DNA of 44,244 nt from Lactobacillus sp. Its GTDB lineage: Bacteria; Bacillota; Bacilli; Lactobacillales; Lactobacillaceae. The stretch lies in contig NZ_JAAVAU010000001.1 of assembly GCF_014803895.1 (NCBI RefSeq), forward strand, positions 20,823 through 65,066. Reading direction: 5' to 3'. A program made the translations under genes and the position numbers. Below are positions 1 through 8,920 of the stretch, piece after piece (within the stretch, counting starts at the first letter, position 1; every line of letters begins with the position of its first letter). Below the pieces are notes generated by a model. The model ran no database searches, had not been told where the DNA came from, and saw only the letters and a list, made by a program, of their open reading frames with translations.

Positions 1-260
1 TGAGTGTTTATCCTGGTTTTGGTGGACAGAGTTTTATTGAAAAATCAGTTAATCGTATTGTCCAAGCTAAAGAATTAATTAAAACTGCTGGAAAAGATAT
101 TCCAATTGAAGTTGATGGGGGAATTGATAACCAAACTATTACGCAAGCAGTGAAGGCTGGAGCTGATATTTATGTGGCTGGCTCATATGTATTTAAAAAG
201 GGCCCCATTGATCAACAAATTGCTAATTTGAATCAGGTAATATCTTCATGCAAGCAGTAG
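1..260 (+). CDS. rpe: ribulose-phosphate 3-epimerase, C-terminal part (partial)
   Basis: The window opens inside this gene. The frame read from base 3 gives the last 85 codons and stops at 258-260. The epimerase interconverts ribulose 5-phosphate and xylulose 5-phosphate in the pentose phosphate pathway. Visible family motifs are VYPGFGGQSF (the phosphate-gripping loop), then IEVDGGID with the catalytic Asp region, and AGSYVFK near the C terminus, all typical of the TIM-barrel Rpe. The stop overlaps the start of the next gene by 13 nt, so translational coupling to thiN is likely. In other Firmicutes rpe also sits between rsgA/yloQ and thiN/yloS. Only the 5' part is missing; nothing indicates damage. 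Confidence 0.93.
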   Translation, partial: SVYPGFGGQSFIEKSVNRIVQAKELIKTAGKDIPIEVDGGIDNQTITQAVKAGADIYVAGSYVFKKGPIDQQIANLNQVISSCKQ

Positions 261-922
261 CGATGTTGGGAGGTCCACCAGAAGAATGGCCTGAAAATAC
301 CGAAGAAATTTTTAAAGAGGCAAAAAATAATAAACAATTAATTTTTGCTAGTGATCGTGGTACAGTTTTTCTCAATCGATGGGGAATCATTCCAGATGTT
401 GCAGTTGGAGACTTTGATTCCTTAAAAAGCGATGAAAAAATCATTCTAAATAAAATTGTTGATGTACGTTATTCCCAACCAATTAAAGATTATACTGATT
501 CTGAACAACTATTTTTAACAGCTTTGAGGGAATATCAGGTTAGTAAACTAACAGTTTATGGATCTACTGGTGGAAGACTAGATCATTTTTTTGTAAATAT
601 TTTTACTTTTTTAAAGCCCGAATTACGTAATTTTTTACCCAAAGTTGAGTTGATTGATAAACAGAATATTTTAAAATTTTATAATTCTGGACAACACAAA
701 ATTAATTATTGTAAAGGGTACAAATATATTGGCTTTGGTAATTTAGAAAAAATAGTTAATTTTTCAATTTTAGATGCTAGATACGAATTAAAAAATTTTT
801 CTTGTGATTATCCGACTTTCTTTTCCTCCAATGAGTTTGTTAATGAGAATTCTTTTTGGATTAAAAATGAAGGTGGGGTAGTTTTAGCGATCTATAGTAA
901 AGACATCAACCGTTTTGGTTAA
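248..922 (+). CDS. thiN: thiamine pyrophosphokinase
   Basis: Transfers pyrophosphate from ATP to thiamine to make thiamine diphosphate in the cytoplasm. The 224-residue length is usual for the family. Visible motifs: PDVAVGDFDS (49-58) with the acidic metal/ATP-binding residues, KDYTDSE (80-86), and GSTGGRLDH (105-113), the thiamine-binding signature. The ATG at 248 is preceded by AGGTAA about 10 nt upstream and lies inside the end of rpe. An in-frame ATG at 263 has no Shine-Dalgarno, so 248 is preferred. The gene ends in a hairpin terminator shared with the convergent rpmB. Confidence 0.92.
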   Translation: MQAVAMLGGPPEEWPENTEEIFKEAKNNKQLIFASDRGTVFLNRWGIIPDVAVGDFDSLKSDEKIILNKIVDVRYSQPIKDYTDSEQLFLTALREYQVSKLTVYGSTGGRLDHFFVNIFTFLKPELRNFLPKVELIDKQNILKFYNSGQHKINYCKGYKYIGFGNLEKIVNFSILDARYELKNFSCDYPTFFSSNEFVNENSFWIKNEGGVVLAIYSKDINRFG

Positions 923-932
923 AAAAGCAAAC

Positions 933-962
933 AAAAAAAGCGAGGAATTTCCTCGCTTTTTT
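933..962. terminator. bidirectional terminator between thiN and rpmB
   Basis: Stem AAAGCGAGGAA / TTCCTCGCTTT with A-runs on the left and T-runs on the right, so it can end transcription from both convergent genes. Confidence 0.85.
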
Positions 963-976
963 AGTATCTTCATTAA

Positions 977-1162
977 TTAGACACGCTTAACCTTACCGGA
1001 TTTCAAAGCGCGAGCTGATACCCAAACACGCTTTGGCTTACCGTTAACAAGAATGCGAACTTTTTGAAGGTTTGGCTTCCATGAACGCCGCGTGGAGTTC
1101 AAAGCCTTTGAACGCTTGTTACCAAAGACCGTCTTGCGGCCAGTAATAATGTCTTTTGCCAT
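977..1162 (-). CDS. rpmB: 50S ribosomal protein L28
   Basis: A 61-residue basic protein of the large subunit, with the L28 core visible as [15 protein letters not shown] at the N terminus, RRSWKPN in the middle and [11 protein letters not shown] at the C terminus. It has no CxxC zinc pair, so it is the zinc-free form. AAAGGAGGG lies upstream on the minus strand (about 1173-1182). Its divergent orientation from yloU and convergence on thiN match the arrangement in many Firmicutes, where L28 is monocistronic. Confidence 0.97.
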   Translation of the reverse strand: MAKDIITGRKTVFGNKRSKALNSTRRSWKPNLQKVRILVNGKPKRVWVSARALKSGKVKRV

Positions 1163-1201
1163 TTGTGCTAAACCCTCCTTTGTTTGTAATAGTACCTATT
1201 T

Positions 1202-1230
1202 AATTTATCACATGAATGGTTTTTATGCAA
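1202..1230 (-). promoter_or_regulatory. rpmB promoter
   Basis: On the minus strand TTGCAT (1230-1225) and TAAATT (1207-1202) are separated by 17 nt, about 40 nt upstream of the rpmB start. Confidence 0.5.
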
Positions 1231-1268
1231 TAATATCTAGTTTTTTTCTTGATAATAATTTACTTAGG

Positions 1269-1296
1269 TTGATATGGGACGCTGCTATGTTAAAAT
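1269..1296 (+). promoter_or_regulatory. yloU-yloV promoter
   Basis: TTGATA (1269-1274) and TAAAAT (1291-1296) with a 16-nt spacer, 40 nt before the yloU start. Confidence 0.5.
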
Positions 1297-1335
1297 AAAT
1301 TGAGTAAATTTATTCTTCAGTAATGGAGGAAAAAC

Positions 1336-1698
1336 ATGGCAGTAAAAATAAAAACAAAATATGGCATGATAGATATTTCTAATAGTGTCATCGCAACCGT
1401 TGTTGGTGGTGCCGCAACTTCTAATTATGGGGTTGTTGGTATGGCGTCAAAAAATGCAATTCGTGATGGTGCATTAAACATTTTAAATCACGAAAACTAC
1501 CGTCGCGGTGTTGTAATTCGATCAAAAGATAACGATATCATTGTTGATGTTTATATTATTGTTGGTTATGGATTAAAAATCTCTGAAGTTAGCCGCAATG
1601 TTCAAGATAGTGTAAAGTATAATTTAGAAAATCTTTTAGGCATCAAAGCAAAATCTGTTAATGTAATCGTTCAAGGTGTAAAAATTCTTGACGATTAA
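1336..1698 (+). CDS. yloU: Asp23/Gls24 family protein (YloU-like)
   Basis: A 120-residue cytoplasmic protein of the Asp23 (DUF322) family. Characteristic parts are the N-terminal TKYGMIDISNSVIATVVGGAA, the central GVVGMASKN and the C-terminal SVNVIVQGVKILD. Members are small, often envelope- or membrane-associated and stress-linked, and their biochemical role is not settled. GGAGGAAAA stands just before the ATG. The gene is followed after 18 nt by the FakA-like gene, the same pair as yloU-yloV in Bacillus, so they are probably one transcript. A link to fatty-acid metabolism is inferred only from that neighbour. Confidence 0.88.
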   Translation: MAVKIKTKYGMIDISNSVIATVVGGAATSNYGVVGMASKNAIRDGALNILNHENYRRGVVIRSKDNDIIVDVYIIVGYGLKISEVSRNVQDSVKYNLENLLGIKAKSVNVIVQGVKILDD

Positions 1699-1716
1699 TG
1701 ATTCGGAGGAGTTATT

Positions 1717-3378
1717 GTGGTTTTAACTGAAATTGATAGTCAAAAATTTAAAGATATGGTGCGTGCAGCTACTCACCGTATGAGTAAGAATTCAGAATTT
1801 GTTAATAAGTTAAATGTTTTTCCAGTTCCTGACGGTGATACTGGTACTAACATGACTTTAACTATTGAAAGCGGAGCGAAGGCAGTTAATGAAAATACTA
1901 GTGAAGTAGTTGGTGATTTAACTGAAAGTTTGGCTAAAGGGATGCTAATGGGAGCACGTGGTAATTCGGGAGTTATTACTTCACAGTTATTCCGTGGCTT
2001 CTATAAGGCAACAACAGGTAAAAAAACTTTAAATGCACAAGATTTGGCAGATGCTTTTTCTAATGGTGTAACAACTGCTTATAAAGCTGTTATGAAACCT
2101 GTGGAAGGTACTATTTTAACTGTAGCACGTGTTGCTGCAGAAGAAGGTAAAAATAAGGCTACTGAAACAGAAGATGTTGTTGAAGTTATGAAGGCAGTTG
2201 TTGACGGTGCTAGAAAAGCTTTAAAGTCTACACCAGATCTTTTACCAGTTTTAAAGCAAGTTGGGGTTGTTGACTCTGGTGGTCAAGGATTAGTTTTTAT
2301 TTATCAAGGCTTTTTAGAAGGTGTACTTGGTGAAAAAGATGATACTTATCAATTAGATGAAACAGAAATGGATGAGCTAATCAATGCAGCTCACCATCAA
2401 GCCGAAGCAGCTCAAGTTCAACTTTCTACTAGTGATATTAGCAATGGTTATTGTACGGAGATCATGGTAGATTTGGAAGCAGATGTTCCAAATAAACAAG
2501 AATTTAATCTTGATAAGTTTAGAGAACATTTATCTAAACTTGGTGATTCATTGTTAGCCGTATCTGATGGCGAGGTTGCCAAAGTTCACGTTCATACTGA
2601 ACATCCAGGTGAAGTTTTCACTTATGGTAGTAAATTTGGTGAATTAGGCAAGATCAAGATTGATAATATGCGTATTCAACATGAGACTATTGTTGAAAAT
2701 AGTGAGGAAAAAGAAGAAGCTGTTGATTTTGCTGTAATTGCTGTCGCTTCAGGTAATGGTATTCGTGAATTATTCAAGAGTGAAGGCGTTAACCGTATCA
2801 TTTCTGGTGGACAAACTATGAATCCATCAACCCAAGATATTATTGATGCTATTAAAAAATCTGGAGCTACTAAGGCAATTATTTTACCAAATAATGGTAA
2901 TATTATCATGGCTGCTAAACAGGCGGCAGAAGTAAGTAATATTCCAGTTGGTATTGTACCAACAAAGACTATTTCTCAAGGATTAACTGCAATGCTTTCA
3001 TTTGACCCAGATGCATCAGTTGAAGAAAATGTTGAAACAATGTCAGAAGATTTAGATTCTGTGGTATCTGGTGAAGTTACGCGCGCTATTCGAGATACTG
3101 AAATCAATAATATTCAAATTAAAAAGGATGACTATCTAGGTATTATTGATGGTGATATCAGTGTTGATAATCCAGACTTAATCAACGCAACTGTTGAAAT
3201 GATTGAAAAGATGCTTGATGATGATAGTGAAATTATCACTTTAATGTTTGGTAGTGATGCAACTGAGTCACAAGCACAAGCAGTCGTAGATCAACTTAAA
3301 GAAAAACATGATGATTTGGAATTTGAAATTCATGATGGTGGTCAACCGGTTTACTACTTCTTAGTTTCAGTGGAATAA
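1717..3378 (+). CDS. yloV: DAK2/DegV-like kinase, FakA-type fatty acid kinase
   Basis: A 553-residue protein with an N-terminal dihydroxyacetone-kinase-like ATP domain (DAK2). The motifs NVFPVPDGDTGTNM (33-46) and GMLMGARGNSG (about 75-85) supply the Mg-ATP site. A middle region and a C-terminal DegV-like domain follow (GDGDISV-type loop around 470-480). Homologues (FakA of Staphylococcus) phosphorylate exogenous fatty acids bound to FakB partners, feeding acyl phosphate to PlsX/PlsY. plsX and acpP lie downstream, which fits. The start is GTG at 1717 with CGGAGGAG upstream. No FakB is in the window. Confidence 0.87.
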   Translation: MVLTEIDSQKFKDMVRAATHRMSKNSEFVNKLNVFPVPDGDTGTNMTLTIESGAKAVNENTSEVVGDLTESLAKGMLMGARGNSGVITSQLFRGFYKATTGKKTLNAQDLADAFSNGVTTAYKAVMKPVEGTILTVARVAAEEGKNKATETEDVVEVMKAVVDGARKALKSTPDLLPVLKQVGVVDSGGQGLVFIYQGFLEGVLGEKDDTYQLDETEMDELINAAHHQAEAAQVQLSTSDISNGYCTEIMVDLEADVPNKQEFNLDKFREHLSKLGDSLLAVSDGEVAKVHVHTEHPGEVFTYGSKFGELGKIKIDNMRIQHETIVENSEEKEEAVDFAVIAVASGNGIRELFKSEGVNRIISGGQTMNPSTQDIIDAIKKSGATKAIILPNNGNIIMAAKQAAEVSNIPVGIVPTKTISQGLTAMLSFDPDASVEENVETMSEDLDSVVSGEVTRAIRDTEINNIQIKKDDYLGIIDGDISVDNPDLINATVEMIEKMLDDDSEIITLMFGSDATESQAQAVVDQLKEKHDDLEFEIHDGGQPVYYFLVSVE

Positions 3379-3379
3379 A

Positions 3380-5422
3380 ATGAATGAACAAACTGAGAAA
3401 TTATTTTTACCCGTCACTTCTTTGAAAGGGGTTGGAGCTAAGACCAAGGAAACTTTAGCTTCATTAGGGATTAATAGTATTTATGATTTACTTTTTTATT
3501 TTCCATTTAGATATGAAGATTTAGAGTCTATGCCTTTAAATCAGGTAATGGATGGACAAAAAATTCTATTAAAAGGTATAGTTGTAACTGAACCTTTTGT
3601 TAGTCATTTTGGTTATCGTAAAAGTCGACTCAGTTTTAAAATGAGAATTGACCATGAGGTAATCATGGTCAATTTTTTTAACCAATCCTGGCTAAAAAAT
3701 AAAATTGAAACAGGCGCAGAAATTGCAGTTTATGGGAAATATAATTCCCCCAGACAGAGTTTGATGGCCTATAAAGTAATTGCCCAAAAGAAAGAAAATC
3801 AGGACCTGATGCCTATATATTCTGTTAATAAAGGTATTAAGCAGAAGAAATTACAATCTTTAATCGATTTGGCAATTAAAGAGATGCTTCCCTTAGTAGG
3901 GAATGCTGTTCCAGTTGAACTAAGAAAAAAATATCGTCTATTGTCAGATCAGGATATAATTGTTAACTTACATCATCCTAAAGATATGAATGAAGCTAAA
4001 TTAGCTAGACGGAGTGCGATTTTTAGAGAATTTTTCTTATTTCAGATGCAGCTTGCCCAAGTTGTTAATCGCCGCGATCAACAACATCAAGGTGTTGCTA
4101 AGAAATATGATTTAACTGCGGTTAAGGAGCTAATTTCTTCACTTCCATTTGAACTTTCTCCAGATCAAAAGCAGGTAGTGAATGAGATATATAGCGATAT
4201 GCATGAATCCATTCAGATGCATCGGCTTTTACAAGGGGATGTAGGAAGTGGAAAGACAGTAGTGGCAGTGTTTGCTATTTATGCGGCGATTACTGCTGGC
4301 TTTCAAGCTGCTTTAATGGTTCCTACCGAAATTTTGGCTCAACAGCATTTTGATAAAATTGATAGTTTATTAGGACCACTTGGCGTAAGAGTTGCGCTTT
4401 TAACGGGTACCACCAAAGAAATAGAAAAACAAGAAATTTATCGTGAGTTAAAAGATGGTACGATTAATGTGGTAATCGGCACCCATGCTTTAATCCAGCC
4501 TAAAGTTGAATTTAAAGACCTGGGATTAGTGATTATCGATGAACAGCATCGTTTTGGCGTGAACCAACGTAGTTCACTGATTAATAAAGGGGATAGCCCT
4601 GATATTTTAGCAATGACAGCTACTCCAATTCCTAGAACCTTGGCTTTAACTGTATATGGTGATATGGCAGTTTCAGAAATTCATACCTTACCTAATGGGC
4701 GCAAACCAATTAAATCTGAATGGGTAACATCTAATCATTTAGACCAAGTTTTGAATAAAATGCATCAGCAGTTAGAAGCCGGATTTCAAATTTATGTAGT
4801 GACGCCACTAATTTCTGAATCAGAAAAAAGTGATTTAAAAAATGCTGAAGATTTACAACAGAAAATTTCACAATATTTCTCTAAATATAATGTCACCTTG
4901 CTTCATGGACAAATGAAAGGTGAAGATAAAAATAAAATCATGGCTGATTTTTCGAGTGGTAAAGTGAATATTTTGGTTACCACCAGTGTAATTGAAGTTG
5001 GAGTTGATGTCCCTAACGCTAATATGATGGTTATATTTAATGCTGAACGATTTGGACTGAGCCAATTACATCAACTTCGCGGACGTATTGGTCGAGGTCA
5101 AACAGCTAGTTATTGCTTCTTTATTAGTGATCCAAAAAATGAAGAAGCAAAAAAGAGAATGGAAATTATTGCAAAAATTTCTGATGGTTTTGAACTAGCT
5201 CAAGAAGACTTGAAGTTAAGGGGCGAAGGGGATGTGTTTGGTAAAGCTCAATCTGGTTTACCCCAATTTAAGTTAGGTGATGTAGTGACAAACTATAATG
5301 CTTTGGTTGTTGCTCAAAAAGAAGCCCGTAACTTAGTCCGTAATGACCCTAATTTAAAAAAGCAGGAGTATAATTTTTTAAGAAATATCTTAAGTTATAT
5401 CGATAAGCTACAGAATGATTAA
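3380..5422 (+). CDS. recG: ATP-dependent DNA helicase RecG
   Basis: A branch-migration helicase that regresses stalled replication forks and processes Holliday junctions. At 680 residues it is of normal length. Order: N-terminal wedge/OB domain (about 60-150), helicase domain 1 with Walker A GDVGSGKT (about 285) and the DEQH box (about 387), then TATPIPRTL, followed by helicase domain 2 with TTSVIEVGVDVPNA and QLRGRIGRG. The C-terminal RecG tail LKLRGEGDVFG...QSG is present. The ATG follows the yloV stop by one base, so the two are probably translated from one mRNA. Confidence 0.96.
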   Translation: MNEQTEKLFLPVTSLKGVGAKTKETLASLGINSIYDLLFYFPFRYEDLESMPLNQVMDGQKILLKGIVVTEPFVSHFGYRKSRLSFKMRIDHEVIMVNFFNQSWLKNKIETGAEIAVYGKYNSPRQSLMAYKVIAQKKENQDLMPIYSVNKGIKQKKLQSLIDLAIKEMLPLVGNAVPVELRKKYRLLSDQDIIVNLHHPKDMNEAKLARRSAIFREFFLFQMQLAQVVNRRDQQHQGVAKKYDLTAVKELISSLPFELSPDQKQVVNEIYSDMHESIQMHRLLQGDVGSGKTVVAVFAIYAAITAGFQAALMVPTEILAQQHFDKIDSLLGPLGVRVALLTGTTKEIEKQEIYRELKDGTINVVIGTHALIQPKVEFKDLGLVIIDEQHRFGVNQRSSLINKGDSPDILAMTATPIPRTLALTVYGDMAVSEIHTLPNGRKPIKSEWVTSNHLDQVLNKMHQQLEAGFQIYVVTPLISESEKSDLKNAEDLQQKISQYFSKYNVTLLHGQMKGEDKNKIMADFSSGKVNILVTTSVIEVGVDVPNANMMVIFNAERFGLSQLHQLRGRIGRGQTASYCFFISDPKNEEAKKRMEIIAKISDGFELAQEDLKLRGEGDVFGKAQSGLPQFKLGDVVTNYNALVVAQKEARNLVRNDPNLKKQEYNFLRNILSYIDKLQND

Positions 5423-5437
5423 AGTGAGAGTGATTGA

Positions 5438-6442
5438 ATGAAAACTATTGCAATTGATGCGATGGGTGGGGAAAATGCCCCTAAGGCAATTATTGATGCT
5501 GTAAATAAAGCAAAGAAAAAATTGCCTGATACCAAATTTATTTTATTTGGTAAGCAGGAAGAGATTTTTAATTTTCTCAGTAAAGATGAGATGGGCAATC
5601 AAATTGAAGTAATTAATACTACCGAAGTGATTGCGGATAGCGATGAACCAGTTAAAGCAATTAGGAGGAAAAAGGATTCTTCCATGGTTGTTGCAGCCCA
5701 TTATGTTAAAGAAAAGAAGGCTGATGCCTTACTTTCTTTGGGTAACACGGGTGCACTTCTTGCTTGTGGTATTTTTATTATTGGTAGAATTAAAGGGGTT
5801 GACCGTCCAGGTTTAATGCCTACGTTACCTAGTCAAAAAGATGATCAAGGTTTTAATATCATTGATGTAGGAGCTAATGCTCAAAGTAAGCCAGAGTATT
5901 TAATCCAATGGGCAGAAATGGCAGCTTTTTATGCTGAAAAAATCAGAAATGTTAAAAAACCTAAAGTTGCACTATTGAATAATGGCGCTGAATCAGATAA
6001 AGGAGATCCGCTTCATCAAGAAGCTTATAAGTTACTTAACGATACTGATTTAAATTTCATTGGAAATATCGAAGGTAATGAAGTTATGACAGGTAAAGCT
6101 GACGTAATTGTAACGGATGGTTTTACTGGAAATGCGGCTTTGAAATCAATCGAAGGGATGGCAAGTGTTCTTTTACATATGTTAAAGGACTCCTTATTAA
6201 ATAATGGTTTAAAGGCTAAGATTGGAGCAGCTTTGGCTAAGCCAGCATTAAATTCATTAAAATCCCGCTTTGATACTGCGCGTCATGGTGGAGCAGTTTT
6301 AATGGGAATTGACGCACCAGTTGTTAAAACGCATGGTCGTTCAGATGAGAGACCGATTTACTATACTCTCTTACAAATTGATAAAATGCTTGATCAGCAC
6401 CTAGTTGAAATATTAAGAGAACAATTTAGTAAATCAAACTAG
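5438..6442 (+). CDS. plsX: phosphate acyltransferase PlsX
   Basis: Converts acyl-ACP plus phosphate to acyl phosphate, the donor for PlsY in phosphatidic acid synthesis. It is peripheral to the membrane. The 334 residues begin with the family signature IAIDAMGGENAPKA. LLSLGNTGALLA, VDRPGLMPTLP and VTDGFTGNAALKS are also present, and the C-terminal GGAVLMGIDAPVVKTHG is typical. It lies 15 nt after recG and is followed by acpP, the usual fatty-acid/phospholipid pairing. Confidence 0.96.
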   Translation: MKTIAIDAMGGENAPKAIIDAVNKAKKKLPDTKFILFGKQEEIFNFLSKDEMGNQIEVINTTEVIADSDEPVKAIRRKKDSSMVVAAHYVKEKKADALLSLGNTGALLACGIFIIGRIKGVDRPGLMPTLPSQKDDQGFNIIDVGANAQSKPEYLIQWAEMAAFYAEKIRNVKKPKVALLNNGAESDKGDPLHQEAYKLLNDTDLNFIGNIEGNEVMTGKADVIVTDGFTGNAALKSIEGMASVLLHMLKDSLLNNGLKAKIGAALAKPALNSLKSRFDTARHGGAVLMGIDAPVVKTHGRSDERPIYYTLLQIDKMLDQHLVEILREQFSKSN

Positions 6443-6497
6443 ACTTTAATAAATAATTGAATTAAACTAAGATTAAACTTTTTGGGGGTTATAGATT

Positions 6498-6740
6498 ATG
6501 ACTGAAGAAGAAATTTTTAATAAAATTGCAGATATGATTGCAGATCGTTTTGAAATTAATCGAGATAAAATTACTAAAGATCTTAATTTTCAAAATGATT
6601 TAGATGCTGATTCAATTGATTTTGTAGAGTTTGTAATGGATATGGAAGATACATTTGGTTCAGAAATTCCTGATGAAGAGGCCGAAAAGTTACAAACTGT
6701 TGGTGAAGCTGTAGAATATATCAAGGAACATCAAAATTAA
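6498..6740 (+). CDS. acpP: acyl carrier protein
   Basis: An 80-residue acidic helical carrier of acyl chains. The phosphopantetheine-attachment Ser is S39 in DADSIDFVEF; the common DSLD is DSID here. The flanking sequence (LNFQNDLDAD, DEEAEKLQTVGEAVEYI) is typical of type II fatty-acid ACP. TGGGGG stands upstream of the ATG. The gene ends the plsX transcript before a long inverted repeat. In most Firmicutes rnc follows directly; here the opp cluster intervenes. Confidence 0.95.
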   Translation: MTEEEIFNKIADMIADRFEINRDKITKDLNFQNDLDADSIDFVEFVMDMEDTFGSEIPDEEAEKLQTVGEAVEYIKEHQN

Positions 6741-6761
6741 AATTTTAGCTTAATAAATTGA

Positions 6762-6820
6762 AAAAGATACTATCATTTTTAACTTTAGGTGCAAAGATTA
6801 TTGAAATGATAGTATCTTTT
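6762..6820. terminator. long perfect inverted repeat after acpP, likely terminator
   Basis: Two perfect 17-base arms, AAAAGATACTATCATTT (6762-6778) and its complement (6804-6820), enclose a 25-base loop. The arm ends in four Ts, so termination in either direction is possible. The loop is unusually long for an intrinsic terminator. Confidence 0.6.
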
Positions 6821-6841
6821 GTTTATAATAATGATATTAAA

Positions 6842-6870
6842 TTGAAATTCTAATTGACTTTTAATATTAT
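6842..6870 (+). promoter_or_regulatory. opp operon promoter
   Basis: TTGAAA (6842-6847) and TATTAT (6865-6870) with a 17-nt spacer. The predicted transcript begins near 6877, just upstream of the AGGAG at 6883. This rules out the longer oppD reading frame that begins at TTG 6854. Confidence 0.6.
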
Positions 6871-6895
6871 TAAAAGGTTGAGAGGAGAATGGCCT

Positions 6896-7939
6896 TTGGA
6901 AAAGCAGAGCGATCTATTATTAGATATTCAACATCTGCATACGGCGTATCGTCTACAAGGTAATTTCTATGATGCAGCCGACGACATTAATTTGACACTA
7001 AAACGTGATGAAATTTTGGCAATCGTTGGTGAATCTGGAAGTGGTAAGAGTACGATTGCCTCAAGTATTATTGGGTTATATGATCACAAAAATACTAAAG
7101 TTACAGGTGATATTCTATATAATGAATTAAACTTAGTAGGATTAAATGAATCGTTATTCAATAAAATTCGTGGTAATAATATTGGTATGATTTTTCAGGA
7201 TCCTTTGGCAAGTTTGAATCCATTAATGAAGGTAGGAGATCAAGTTGCAGAGACACTTTACTACCACACCGATATGAATGAAAAGGAAAGACATGCTCGT
7301 GTTGTTGAACTTTTTAACCAAGTAGGGATGCCACGTCCAGAAGAGATGTATGATATGTATCCCCATGAGTTATCTGGTGGATTACGTCAACGTGTTGTTA
7401 TTGCTATGGCAATTGCATGTAAACCTGAAATTATTATTGCTGATGAACCTACAACTGCTTTAGACGTAACTATTCAAGCGCAAATTTTGGATTTATTAGA
7501 GCAAATTCAAAAAGAAACTCATTCCGGAATCATTATGATTACTCACGATTTAGGTGTTGTGGCAGAAACAGCCGATGAAGTAGCAGTTATGTATGCTGGA
7601 CAAATCGTAGAAAAAGCTGATGTAAAAACAATTTTTGAAAAACCACTTCATCCTTATACAAGATCATTATTGAATTCAATGCCTCAAAGTGATGATGAAG
7701 ATGAAGAATTGCATGTAATTCAAGGTACTGTTCCATCACTTAAGAACATGCCACGTGAGGGAGATCGGTTTGCGGCAAGAATTCCTTGGATTCCAGCGAG
7801 TGCACATGAAGATGAACCTAAAATTCATGAAGTTGAACCAGGGCATTTTGTAAGATGTACTTGTTGGCAGCAATTCCACTTCTTGAATGATGCCGCTGAT
7901 GTTAAAGCAAATGAAAAACAAGTAGTAAAGAATAAATAG
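6896..7939 (+). CDS. oppD: oligopeptide ABC transporter ATP-binding protein OppD
   Basis: One of two ATPases driving oligopeptide import. Numbered from TTG 6896 (347 residues) it has Walker A GESGSGKST (about 45), the signature LSGGLRQR, Walker B IIIADEPTTALD and the switch HDLGVV. A C-terminal oligopeptide-ABC extension follows with the CxCW motif of lactobacillus OppD. The reading frame is open from TTG 6854, but only TTG 6896 has a Shine-Dalgarno (AGGAG 6883-6887, 8 nt away) and lies downstream of the promoter. First gene of oppDFBC. Confidence 0.93.
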   Translation: MEKQSDLLLDIQHLHTAYRLQGNFYDAADDINLTLKRDEILAIVGESGSGKSTIASSIIGLYDHKNTKVTGDILYNELNLVGLNESLFNKIRGNNIGMIFQDPLASLNPLMKVGDQVAETLYYHTDMNEKERHARVVELFNQVGMPRPEEMYDMYPHELSGGLRQRVVIAMAIACKPEIIIADEPTTALDVTIQAQILDLLEQIQKETHSGIIMITHDLGVVAETADEVAVMYAGQIVEKADVKTIFEKPLHPYTRSLLNSMPQSDDEDEELHVIQGTVPSLKNMPREGDRFAARIPWIPASAHEDEPKIHEVEPGHFVRCTCWQQFHFLNDAADVKANEKQVVKNK

Positions 7940-7949
7940 GGAGTAGTAT

Positions 7950-8918
7950 ATGGCAGAAGAAATAATTCAGATTAAAGATTTAAAAGTCCATTACCCTATT
8001 CGTTCTGGTTTCTGGAATAGAATTACTGATTATGTACGGGCTGTTGATGGTATTAATCTTTCTATTAAGGAAGGTGAAACTTATGGTCTAATCGGTGAGT
8101 CTGGGTCCGGTAAGTCCACTACAGGTAAGGCTATTGTTGGAGTGGAAAAGGCTACTAGCGGTCAAATTCTTTACAAGGGTGTTGACGTAACTAAGGCAAG
8201 TAACCGTAAGAAGTTGAACTACAACAAAGATGTTCAAATGATCTTCCAGGATTCAATGTCTAGTCTGAATCCTCGTAAGCGTATTGAAGATATTATTGCT
8301 GAACCAATCAGAAACTTTGAAAACTTGACTACTGATGAAGAAAGAAAACGAGTTCAAGAACTTCTTGATATCGTTGGTATGCCAAGTGATGCGATTTACA
8401 AGTTTCCACACGAATTCTCCGGTGGCCAAAGACAAAGAATTGGTGTTGCCCGTGCAGTAGCTACTAATCCTAAGTTAATTGTTGCCGATGAACCAACTTC
8501 TGCTTTGGACTTGTCGGTTCAAGCACAAGTTTTGAACTTCATGAAGCACATTCAACAACAATACAACATTGCTTTCTTATTTATCTCACACGACTTGGGT
8601 GTTGTGAAGCACATGTCGGAAGATATTGCTATTATGCACCGTGGACGTTTCGTAGAAATTGGTAAACGTGATCAAATTTATCAGCACCCAATGCATATCT
8701 ATACTAAACGATTACTTTCAGCTATTCCGGTTGTAGATGTAGAGAACCGAGAAGCTCATAAAAAAGAGCGACAAAGAGTTGAAAAAGAATTTTTAGATAA
8801 TCAAGATAAATGGTATGACAAAGATGGTAGAGTTTTACCACTTAAAAAAGTTGGTGACCGTCACTGGGTAGCTTTACCTGATGACATTATCAAAGAAGAA
8901 TTGAAGGAGGGAGAATAG
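7950..8918 (+). CDS. oppF: oligopeptide ABC transporter ATP-binding protein OppF
   Basis: The second ATPase of the importer. In 322 residues it has Walker A GESGSGKST, Q-loop IFQDSMSSLNPR, signature FSGGQRQRIGVARA, Walker B LIVADEPTSALD and HDLGVVKHM. It pairs with OppD as a heterodimer on the cytoplasmic face. The ATG follows GGGAGTA. The gene is 10 nt after oppD and 2 nt before oppB, so it is in one operon. Confidence 0.95.
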   Translation: MAEEIIQIKDLKVHYPIRSGFWNRITDYVRAVDGINLSIKEGETYGLIGESGSGKSTTGKAIVGVEKATSGQILYKGVDVTKASNRKKLNYNKDVQMIFQDSMSSLNPRKRIEDIIAEPIRNFENLTTDEERKRVQELLDIVGMPSDAIYKFPHEFSGGQRQRIGVARAVATNPKLIVADEPTSALDLSVQAQVLNFMKHIQQQYNIAFLFISHDLGVVKHMSEDIAIMHRGRFVEIGKRDQIYQHPMHIYTKRLLSAIPVVDVENREAHKKERQRVEKEFLDNQDKWYDKDGRVLPLKKVGDRHWVALPDDIIKEELKEGE

Positions 8919-8920
8919 AT

